The notes under the pieces: generated by a model
The model's input: only the letters and a program-made list of their open reading frames with translations
Databases searched by the model: none
What the model was told of the DNA's origin: nothing
Assembly (NCBI RefSeq): GCF_028389875.1
Contig: NC_084668.1
Coordinates: 27,076,993 to 27,140,992, forward strand
Direction: 5' to 3'
Source of the DNA: Rhea pennata
Lineage: Eukaryota; Chordata; Aves; Rheiformes; Rheidae
Length of the DNA stretch: 64,000 nucleotides
Translations under genes and position numbers: made by a program
In this document: piece after piece, positions 12,101 through 20,129 of the stretch
Numbering within the stretch: position 1 is the first letter of the stretch
How the letters are laid out: each line of letters starts with the position of its first letter

Positions 12101-14269
12101 GAAATAATTACTACACAACTCGTCTTGGTGAATAAAAACAATGACCAATTTCTGCATATTTTCCCTGCTGCTTCAGCAGGCAAAACTCCAAGTTTTGATT
12201 GCTGCGAGAGTTCTTCCTGAATGAGTAAGAACTGAGAGATTTTGACTTTAGACATTGTATATGTAAACAAGAGAAGTGGCATTTAACTCTCTCATTTTAA
12301 AAACAACTTGATAGGTTCTTCTTTGTACAGGAGTGCTGCCTTGTTAATAATCTTTTCTTTTAAAAAGGGAGATACTTTATGTTTGAAAATGTCAAAAACA
12401 ATTCTTAAAACAATACTAGATCCAATTCTTATCCATGAATCAATGTTGAAATAACTGAAAGATTTTTTTTAGCATTGTGGATGATAGAAAAGACTTGTTT
12501 TACTTGCTCACAAAACTAGTTTAGAATTATTTATGTTAATTCCTATTACCTCTGAGGTTATATATTGCTTATTGATATTAGTTTATTAAGATTCTGGAAC
12601 ATTAGCTTCTGGAGGAGGTAACTCTATGTTGTTTTCTTGTAACTTCAGGTATCTCCATCCTCCTCGAAGCTACTGCCCTTATTCCCTCAGGGAGTACTAC
12701 TATAGTTATTGGACTGAAGCACCTTTTTCATTCAGGTTAGGCAAAACCTGAGATATTGGTCTCTCTCTGATGTCTCCTGGCTACACCCCAGTCTGTTCCT
12801 TGTTTACAGACCTCTCTGCCCTACCAGGGGCCTCCATGCGTTGAAGGCAGTATGTCAATAACCTCCAGGTCCTCTCCTGCTGCTTCAGAAAACGGGGAAG
12901 GGGAAAGCTTCCAGCCACAATGATCCCTTGTGTGTTGTTCCTGCAGGGATTTTACAGGTGGCTTCCCAAGCACACACCAGTGGTAGAATGATTTGTGCTG
13001 TCAGATAAATAATGTATGAAGGAGAAAAGCCACTGGTCACTAAGAGCCATAAAAATAAAGTTGTAGGCCTCTTTGGGATTACCCAGCATTTGCGAGGGTA
13101 TGACTCAACCCCACGGTCTCGTCCACATGAGAAAGTTAGATAATCCCACTATAGCCTAAGTTAATTAGTGATATGTTCATAAGAGAGGAACAGTGTGAGT
13201 AATTCTTTCCTTTCAAAGAGCCCTTGATAGACCTTCCTGTGGGAGTTGTGCATACAGATTTCAGGATTTGGCCTGCTATTATTAACAGTAAGAAAAAATA
13301 AATAGAACAGAGGCATAAGAAGCAGCAGCAAATAAAAAAAGAACTCCAATATATTATAAGGGGGGGAGCTAAACTAATTGAAATAACAAAATTCACAAGT
13401 GATTTGTAAAATGGAGCCTCTAGTTACCAAAATGCCTAATTAATTTTCTTTATTACATTGCTCATAACATTAAAATATTATTTCCTCTTAAGTACTGTGG
13501 TAGCAAATATTCAGAGAGCCTAGCTGGATCTTTTAAGTAAATTGCATTGGCTAGAGGAGTTGGATTTTGTTATTAACCGTGAAAAGGGAAAGGTAATTGA
13601 AAAGGTTTCTTGTGGTTTGGAAATGCCTTCCAAATATTCATTAAACATTTAAGCGACTAAATTTGCAGAATATGTTCCTGACATTGGCACTGGTTCTGTG
13701 GTATTTCTCTCATCAGATGGAAGTACTGTGTGTTATGCAGAGTGCATTCATGCATAAAAAATATCATTTTCATAAATTAAAACCTCCCCTGCAGAAGGAA
13801 CATCTGTGCCTGCCTTTGAATAAAAGATGGTGGCATGTGAGTTGCCCCTTGACTGACTAGAAGAATCCTTACGTTTCGGGAGAAGGCGCACAACCCAAAG
13901 GCAAGCAAGCCTGGGTCAGCCCTTTCGCTCTCGTCCTGAAACTCGGCACTCGTTTCCCCTCCTTAGGTTACCTAGGGGGTAGGTAGCTATATCGCCGCCG
14001 ACTAGAGAAGGTTAATCAGGTGCTCGAAGAGTTGTCTTTGCTCGCTCCCTTTTTAGATTCAGCAACAATTTTGGATTGCGGAGCTGCAGGCTCGGGAAAA
14101 AATGACAGCGAGCTGCTGCAGAATGGATCAGCCAGGCTCGCAATTAATTTTCGGCGTGTTCTTAGCACAAAAGACTGGCAGTAAGGACGCTGCAAAGCAA
14201 ATGCAGGCGTTCAGCACTATCGCGTTGCGTTTCTGTAGCTACAAACACCTTTGGAAATAGCAGTTAAGG

Positions 14270-14815
14270 GCTCGATTTCCCGTGGAAAACGCCCTCGCCC
14301 GCAGAGGAGCCTGCTCGTTTTCTGCCGAACGGAGGCAGTTCACGAAGTACCTCCGCGCTGCGCTGCGTGCGCGCGTCCACGCGGGACGCGGCGGCCCCGC
14401 GCTGCTTTCCCACCGCCGGCGAAAGACCTGTTGACGGCCGCGCCCGGTCACGCGGGGAACTGCGCTCCCGCAGGGGCGGCCGCGGTGCCCACGGCGCACG
14501 GGAGGGAAACAGGCTGCGCGCCCGGCGCCGCGCGGGGAGCCGCGGTGCGCGCAGGGTGGAGGGGGGGGGTCCCGCAGGCAGGCAGGTACGCGGCGGCGGC
14601 GCGCCCCCCGCGCCTCGGCGGCTGCAGAGCGCCCGGCGGGTCCCGGGGCGCTGCAGAAGTCCGAGCTCGCAGCCGAGCGGGAAACCCTCGGAGCAGGAGG
14701 TGCGACCCGGCTCCCGCCTGCCTCGGCCGGTGCTGCGCGGCGCCGGGGCCGCCGCAAGCGGACGGGCGAAGCCGCTCGCCCACCCCAAGACAAGCAAGGA
14801 ATCCGCGCCCTTTTC
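14270..14815. promoter_or_regulatory. CpG island without an assigned gene, 3' of NEUROD1
   Basis: A sharply bounded, very CpG-rich block; a weaker GC-rich shoulder starts near 13870. It ends next to the NEUROD1 poly(A) signal (14830-14835). Both strands carry open frames of 150-200 codons made of Arg/Ala/Pro/Gly-rich sequence, as expected from composition, with no recognisable domain. It could be the promoter of a non-coding RNA or a regulatory element; the sequence alone does not decide. Confidence 0.6.
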
Positions 14816-16223
14816 TTTTTAGCCCAAATTTTATTCTACAAATAATGTGTTGCACCTTCCATGAGCTATCCGAATAAAACAATAATCCCATAGGAATTAC
14901 TTACACTAAGAAAAAAAAAATCACATTTAAGGAGAAATGCAACATTCGACCAAATGTTCAATACTATGTTGTTGCAAAAGGATAGATGTTTTCTAAAATC
15001 CCAGTGTGCATTACATCATAATATACAGGATTACAAACAAAATTACAGTACAGATTGATTCCAGTTGAACCAGCATTACATTTCAAACAGCACTTATTCT
15101 GGACTGCATTGTACATGCAATAGCTATTGTTCTAATTACGGATTAAATGGTTTGAATTTGTTTTAAGCTACTGTACTAATCGACTACAATAGGTATATAG
15201 CCCAACTTTTACAACCTGATTGGTTTTAGGCTCCGATTTATAATATGAGTATATGACAACCACGGATTGTGTGAATATGTATAAAGTCATGCATTTATAT
15301 TGTCTGGAAACATTAACATCTTCAAGTTCTCTTCAAAAAAAAAAAAAAAATCATGGAATGCAAAGGGGTTCAAAGACTAAAAAGAAACAGTGCAAATTGT
15401 ATGTGATAGTCAAGCAGCTTTTGATTTAAAAGGGGTGTTGGCATTTGCTTATAATATTTATATACAAGTTTGTGCAAGTAATGTGTTGAACTGATATGTT
15501 TTAATAGAAAATAAGTCTTTCGTTCTTATATCTTCTCAAGACCTAGGGATCTGGTTCTTGTTGTAGGGCATAAGAAAAAAAAAAAAAGAGGAGGAAGAAA
15601 AAAGGAAAAGACCTTCATGGGAAAGAAATTGCCCGGATTGTGCATTTTTAAAACTATTTGAAAGGAAACAAGTGCTAAGGCAACATAACTTTTCTAAGCA
15701 CTTTTCTGCTGGTTTAAATTAGTTAAATTATTTCGTATAAATTAGATATAATTCTACCTTTCCAATATGTATAAAAATTGATGAAGCTGCATGGTTTAAA
15801 ATAGGAAATTCACATTATAAAAAGTCATTAAAAATTCTGTACAAAATCACAACAAAATAATTCAGCATGGGAAAGGTAACAAGTAGTAAAACGTTGGTTG
15901 AAAAATATAGATTTTATATATATTTTGTAATTGGCCCATTGCGAGTTTAAAAATTGCATAGATCCTAATTATTGCTCGTGATTTTTGTTATCCCGATCAG
16001 AAGATGAGCGCGGTCTGAGCGCCCCGGCGCCAGACCCGCAGCGTAGCCTCAAGGAGCTGTCGGAAAACACTAGCGGAGGGGGCCGAGGAGGGCGGGCGGG
16101 CGGGCGGAGGGGGCTCCCGCGCCTCCCGACGGCAGCGGCGGCGGCGGCGGCGCGTCCCTCGCGGCCCCGGGTATTTGCACTTCTCGGCAGCGGGGCTGCC
16201 CGCTGCCAGCAAGGCGGCGGCGC
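14812..16223 (-). other. NEUROD1: NEUROD1 3' untranslated region
   Basis: About 1.4 kb of AT-rich DNA follows the NEUROD1 stop codon on the minus strand, in strong contrast to the GC-rich coding exon and the GC-rich island beyond. No other convincing AATAAA lies between the stop codon and 14835. One consensus Pumilio site, UGUAUAUA, lies at 15466-15459, and there are several A/T runs (for example 15336-15350 and 15576-15588 read on the plus strand). The 3' end is placed 15-20 bases past the poly(A) signal, so the exact cleavage position is approximate. Confidence 0.75.
14830..14835 (-). terminator. NEUROD1: NEUROD1 poly(A) signal AATAAA
   Basis: Read on the minus strand, AATAAA is followed by TTTGGGCTAAAAAGAAAAG and then by the GC-rich island. 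It is the only canonical hexamer I find on this strand between the NEUROD1 stop and the island; a weaker ATTAAA occurs near 15500. Confidence 0.7.
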
Positions 16224-17312
16224 TCAGTCGTGGAAGATGGCGTGGAGCGGGGCGCCCAGGCCGCGCTCGTGGTGCGGGTGCGGGTGGCCCTCGTAGGGCA
16301 GCAGCCCCTCGACGGGCAGCTCGCAGCGGGCGGCGGCGGCGGCGCCGGCGAAGACGGGCCCGTGCGCGGGGGCGGCCAGGGCGGCGGCGGCGGCGGGGTA
16401 GTGCACGCTGAAGGCGAAGCCCTTGTCGAAGTCGGCGGCGGGCTCGTGCTTGAAGGCGAAGTTGCCGCTGACGCTGAGGGGCGGGCTGAGCGGGCCGTCG
16501 AAGGCGGGGCTGGCGCACTCGCCCAGGCCGCCCTCGAAGAAGGGCTCGAGGGCGGCGCCGAAGCCCGGCGGCGCCTTGGCGTGGAAGAGGTGGGAGCTGT
16601 CCATGGTGCCGTAGGGCGGGCTGGGCAGCCCCGGCGACTGGTAGGGGTACGGGTGCGCCGGGAAGGAGGCGCCGGCCGGCGGCATGTGGGGCGGCACGTC
16701 GGGGCTCTGCTCGGGCAGGAAAGTCCGCGGGTTGAGCTGCAGGCAGCCGGCCACCAGGTTGGTGGTGGGCTGCGACAGGCCCTTGCAGAGCGTCTGCACG
16801 AAGGAGACCAGGTCGGGGCTCTTGCCAGAGCGCAGGATCTCGGAGAGCGCCCAGATGTAGTTCTTGGCCAGGCGCAGCGTCTCGATCTTGGACAGCTTCT
16901 GCGTCTTGGAGTAGCAGGGCACCACCTTGCGCAGGTTGTCCAGGGCCGCGTTCAGGCCGTGCATGCGGTTGCGCTCCCGCGCGTTGGCCTTCATGCGCCG
17001 CAGCTTGAACCGCTCCATGCGCGCCTTGGTCATCTTCTTCTTCTTGGGACCTCGCCTTTTGGGCTTCTGGTCGTCGTCGTCGTCCTCCTCCTCCTCTTCC
17101 TCCTCTTCATCCAAGTCGTCCTCCTCGTCCTCCTCCTCGCCGTTTCGCAGCGAGTCCTCTTCGGCCTCGGCGTGCAAGCCCTCGAGATCCTCCTCCTTCT
17201 TGTCCACCTCATGCTCCTCGTCCTGGGAGCTGAGGCACTCGTCCGTCCAGCTCGGGGGGCCCTGCGGCTGGGGCTCGCCCATCAGCCCGCTCTCGCTGTA
17301 CGACTTGGTCAT
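16224..17312 (-). CDS. NEUROD1: NEUROD1, neurogenic differentiation factor 1 (complete coding exon)
   Basis: The gene encodes a 362-aa bHLH transcription factor that pairs with E proteins, binds CANNTG E-boxes and drives neuronal and pancreatic endocrine differentiation in the nucleus. The start [20 protein letters not shown] matches mammalian NEUROD1. In order: an acidic tract (residues 57-81, with eight Glu then five Asp), a nuclear localisation signal [10 protein letters not shown] (84-93), the bHLH (about 104-161, basic region [12 protein letters not shown]), the Neuro_bHLH domain and activation region, and the terminus AIFHD. Human NEUROD1 is 356 aa. The whole coding sequence is in one exon, as in the family; ATG at 17312-17310 has A at -3. 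Up to about residue 202 it is nearly identical to human, but 203-362 are heavily substituted towards Ala, Gly and Pro, with two five-Ala runs (307-311 and 324-328). Identity is certain; the tail is odd. Confidence 0.98.
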   Translation of the reverse strand: MTKSYSESGLMGEPQPQGPPSWTDECLSSQDEEHEVDKKEEDLEGLHAEAEEDSLRNGEEEDEEDDLDEEEEEEEEDDDDDQKPKRRGPKKKKMTKARMERFKLRRMKANARERNRMHGLNAALDNLRKVVPCYSKTQKLSKIETLRLAKNYIWALSEILRSGKSPDLVSFVQTLCKGLSQPTTNLVAGCLQLNPRTFLPEQSPDVPPHMPPAGASFPAHPYPYQSPGLPSPPYGTMDSSHLFHAKAPPGFGAALEPFFEGGLGECASPAFDGPLSPPLSVSGNFAFKHEPAADFDKGFAFSVHYPAAAAALAAPAHGPVFAGAAAAARCELPVEGLLPYEGHPHPHHERGLGAPLHAIFHD

Positions 17313-17321
17313 CGTGAGAGG
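17313..17321 (-). other. NEUROD1: NEUROD1 exon 2, 5' UTR part, and splice acceptor
   Basis: A pyrimidine-rich stretch ending TGCCCCCAG lies directly upstream of the coding start on the minus strand. The acceptor AG is at 17323-17322, leaving nine bases (CCTCTCACG) before the ATG. An acceptor just before the start codon is typical of NEUROD genes. Confidence 0.8.
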
Positions 17322-17846
17322 CTGGGGGCACAGGAGACACAACGAGGGCCGGGTCAGCAGCCCCGGGAAGCGCCCGACCGCCCGGCCCGGCCCGGCCCGG
17401 CCCTGCGCGGGAGCTGACGCGCGCCCCGGAGCCGTTATGCAACTGGCTGGTACCAGCGGGGAACATAAGCAGATTACGCGCGGGGGAGCCGGTGCGCCCA
17501 CGCGCGAGCCGCCCCGGCGGGCAGAGCCGCGTCCGACCCGTCTCCCCGCGGCGCGGTGCCGGCGCGGCGGCGCGCTAACAGGTGCGGCGCCGGCCGCGGC
17601 TTCTGCCCCCCGCGGCCGCGCCGACCCGCGCAGCGCCTCTGCGCGGGGCGCAGCGAACAATGCGAACCGCCGGGCAGCGGGCAGCGCTGGCAGGTGCAAG
17701 GTGCACGCACGGACGCACACGCGTGGGTATGCATGCACACACGTACACGCGCGCACACAGAAGCACCCCCCGCGGGTGCGCTCCCACCTCCCGGCGCGCA
17801 CGTCGCGAGGGCCCCCGAAGACCCGCGGCCGCGGGGCTGCCGTTAC
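17322..17846 (-). other. NEUROD1: NEUROD1 intron 1 (5' UTR intron)
   Basis: The intron is bounded by a donor GAG/GTAACG (GT at 17846-17845) and the acceptor at 17323-17322. It is GC-rich throughout and contains a 33-base alternating purine-pyrimidine run at 17727-17759. It is shorter than I recall for the mammalian intron. The boundaries are predicted from consensus sites only. Confidence 0.7.
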
Positions 17847-17937
17847 CTCGGCGTCTCAGTGCGTCCCGCGCGGCGCCGGGCTCATACCCCCGCCGCTCCC
17901 GCAGCGCTCCCCGCGCGACGCCTCGCGTGTTTTTCCT
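17847..17937 (-). other. NEUROD1: NEUROD1 exon 1, non-coding (approximate start)
   Basis: The 3' edge is set by the donor at 17846-17845. The 5' edge is placed about 30 bases downstream of the TATA box and is approximate. The exon carries a short upstream ORF at 17885-17856. Confidence 0.6.
17856..17885 (-). other. upstream ORF (9 codons plus stop) in NEUROD1 exon 1
   Basis: ATG at 17885-17883 opens a frame reading MSPAPRGTH and stops at TGA 17858-17856, wholly inside exon 1 and before the donor. Such an ORF could lower or condition NEUROD1 translation. The ATG has G at -3 (gguAUGA), a reasonable start context. No experiment is implied. Confidence 0.5.
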
Positions 17938-17962
17938 GGGGGCGCAGGGCTGCGCGCCCGGG

Positions 17963-17970
17963 TTTTATAG
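17963..17970 (-). promoter_or_regulatory. NEUROD1: TATA box of NEUROD1
   Basis: CTATAAAA on the minus strand lies in an otherwise GC-only region, about 115 bases upstream of the predicted exon 1 donor. Mammalian NEUROD1 also has a TATA-type promoter. Confidence 0.8.
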
Positions 17971-18350
17971 CGGGGCGGGCGGGGGCGCGCGGGGGGGGGC
18001 GGCTGCGCGGGGGGGGGGGCGGCGGCGGCGCCGAGCGCGCCTGCGCCCGCCCCTGGCCACGCCCCCTGGCCACGCCCCCCCGCGGCCGGCCCCGCCCCCG
18101 CGGCCGGCCCGGCACGCGCCATCTGGCCGCCCACGTCAGGCGGCGGCCACCACGTGACGCGCCCATTCGTATGCCGCCGCGCGCCCGGCCCTTTGTGGCC
18201 CGCGCGCCGCCGCCATCTGTCGCCGTCCGCGCCCGCCGCGCGCCCGCCCGCGCGCCCGCGCCCGCCGCGGGGGGCGGCCCGGCCCGGCGCGGCGCGGCCC
18301 GGCGCGGCCCGGCCCGGCGGGTGCCGCATTGTTCCCATTGTCCTGGGCGG
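17971..18350 (-). promoter_or_regulatory. NEUROD1: NEUROD1 proximal promoter
   Basis: Going upstream from the TATA box: G-runs on the plus strand (about 17975-18021) with quadruplex potential; a direct repeat of a KLF/SP-type motif, TGGCCACGCCCCC (18054-18066 and 18067-18079); two E-boxes reading CAGATG on the minus strand (18125-18120 and 18219-18214), the type favoured by neurogenin/NEUROD factors; a CACGTG E-box (18151-18156); CTTTGTGG (18191-18198), TCF/SOX-like; and two SOX-like motifs, CATTGTT and CATTGT (18327-18341). Motif matches are visible; that they are used is inferred from known neurogenin, SOX and TCF control of NEUROD1 in mammals. Confidence 0.6.
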
Positions 18351-18383
18351 GGGGCGGCGGGCGAGGCCCCGGCGAGGGCTCCT

Positions 18384-18460
18384 GGGGGGGGGGGAGGAGA
18401 AAAGAAAAGAAAAAAAGAAAGAAAAAGAAAAAAAAAGAAGAGAAAAGAGAAGAAAAGGGA
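18384..18460. repeat. polypurine (G then GA/A-rich) tract
   Basis: After a run of ten G, the plus strand is almost pure purine (GAAAAG, GAAAAAAAG and similar units) for about 75 bases, about 0.45 kb upstream of the predicted NEUROD1 start. Confidence 0.9.
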
Positions 18461-18650
18461 CAATTTTACTTTCCGGAGCCCCGCCGCCGCGCACCCGCAT
18501 TCCCGCAGGAGCCGCGGCGCGCAGGCGAGGGGAGCGCGTCGGGGGCTGCCGCGGGGGGCCCGGCGCGCCCGGCCCCGCCGCTCGGGGGAAGCGCTGCTTG
18601 CTTTGCCCCGTTCCTGGCGGCGGGCGGTCCACGCGCGACCGATCCAGCGC

Positions 18651-19165
18651 TAGCGCTGGTTTTTGAAGCCCGCTTGCGAGCAAGTGTTTCAAAGTCCTTA
18701 AACGGATCGCTAGAGTTTGCGAGCACTGCCAAATTTTAGAGGTGCGTTTTAAAAAGGAAGTACTTGCGTGATAACATCTGAAGCTTCATTACTGGTACAT
18801 GTATGAATGAAGCATTCATTATCCGTGGATTTAACCAGCAGAAAGGAAAAAAAAAATCATTTATTTTGGAGTCAAGAAGTTTTAAATATGAAAGCAGTAA
18901 TTCTGCCCTACGGAGACACGTTTGAAAGATACTTCTCCAGGTTGACAAATTTTGTGAAACGCTTCTGTCGTGTTGGTGACCTGCATAGCCCTCGGGCTGG
19001 TAGGGGAACGCGAGCTGTCTCGGGAGAGGTTTGCCCGGCCTCTAACCGAATGCGAAGCCCGGCCACGTACGCTTTGTTTTGTTATTTCCGAGCTGACCGT
19101 TCTGCGTGTGCAGATTGCCCTGGCTCTGGATATTAAATAGCGGCCAGCAGCACTGATTATTTTCA
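18651..19165. other. upstream spacer between CpG islands
   Basis: AT-richer DNA separating the NEUROD1 promoter island from the next island; part of it (about 18.96-19.08 kb) is moderately GC-rich. No gene is recognised. Confidence 0.5.
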
Positions 19166-19775
19166 CTGTGGCTGTAGAGGAGCCAAGTGCGGGTCTGGAC
19201 CCGTTCCTGCCCGAGGCCGCTCTCCCGCCGGGAAGTCCCGTGAGGAAACCCGCGGGCCGAAAGCACCAGAAGGAGCCTCCCGGCGGAAACGCGCCGTGAG
19301 GGCTCCGGGATGCTCCGCTCTCTTTGCGCGCGTCCAGTTCCTCCAGGACAAAATAAAGTCACCGCCTTGTCCAGCGACGGCTGGACAGACCGACGGACGG
19401 GCTTAAAGCCCGCGGAGCCCGGCTGGTTGTGCCCGACCTGTGGGCTAGAGCCGGGAGACGCGCGTGGCCGTGGGAGGACGAGCAGGAGCCGTCCGGGCAG
19501 CTGCGAGCGGCGCCTCGGTGCGGCCGTCGGGCCGCGCACAGCAAGGCGCGCGCGGAGCGGCCGCCCCCTCGCCGCGGCTCCCCCTTCCGCGCGCCCGTGC
19601 GGCGCCCTGGCTCCGCCGCTCCGGTTTCCACCTTCCCCGTCTCTCCCCTCTTCTCCCAGCCTCGTCATTTTGTCGCTCTAAGCGTCTCTTTTCCCCCCTG
19701 ACCTAGAGACTCCTCCTTCTCCATCTGGCTTCTCATTTGGCTTCTCCTTATTTTCCTTTAGCCTCTTTTTTCCTC

Positions 19776-19865
19776 TTTTCTTTTCTTTTCTTTTCTTTTC
19801 TTTTCTTTTCTTTTCTTTTCTTTTCTTTTCTTTTCTTTTCTTTTCTTTTCTTTTCTTTTCTTTTC
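19776..19865. repeat. (TTTTC)18 microsatellite
   Basis: Eighteen uninterrupted copies of the pentamer TTTTC (GAAAA on the minus strand) over 90 bases, inside the upstream CpG island. A perfect array of this length is expected to vary in length between individuals. Confidence 0.98.
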
Positions 19866-20129
19866 CCTTCCCACCCCCGCCCTCTCCGTCCCCCCGCGGC
19901 GCGGCACGCGTCCCGCACGCGCCCCCACGAGCCGCGGCGCTCCCGGCGCGCCGGGCGGCCGCTGCCGCAGGCCGGGGAGCGGCGGGCGCCGGCGGCGCCC
20001 CGGCCCGTGCCCCGTGCCCCGGGGGCGGGGGGTGGCGGCGAGGGGGCCGAGGAGGAGCGCGGCCGCCGAGGGCGGGGGGAAGCGCTGCGGAAGCGCCTCA
20101 CCGTTGTCCGGAGCGCGAAATCCGCTCCC

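Larger units (their letters stand above)
7906..13870. other. intergenic spacer between the CERKL promoter and an orphan CpG island
   Basis: This is mostly AT-rich DNA with no convincing coding exon on either strand. It holds a 38-base T run (8849-8886), a 12-bp inverted repeat (9137-9174), a moderately GC-rich stretch at about 9.86-10.56 kb, and an A-rich stretch at about 11.2-11.6 kb. Open frames above 60 codons here have no recognisable product. Confidence 0.6.
15990..18650. promoter_or_regulatory. CpG island over NEUROD1 coding exon, intron and promoter
   Basis: Continuous high GC and CpG content from just 3' of the stop codon to about 0.7 kb upstream of the TATA box. It explains the long antisense open frame over NEUROD1 (plus strand 16230-17417), which has no family resemblance. 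Confidence 0.75.

Noticed and set aside
14239..14891. Overlapping 150-200 codon frames in the orphan CpG island
   Set aside because: Open in several frames at once on both strands, Arg/Ala/Pro-rich, no domain; composition artefact.
16230..17417. 395-codon plus-strand frame antisense to NEUROD1
   Set aside because: It is the complement of a GC-rich coding exon, with a Gly/Val/Leu/Ala-rich repetitive reading and no family resemblance.
17556..18739. Long plus- and minus-strand frames over the NEUROD1 promoter
   Set aside because: They run through the promoter, G runs and the purine tract; low-complexity readings.
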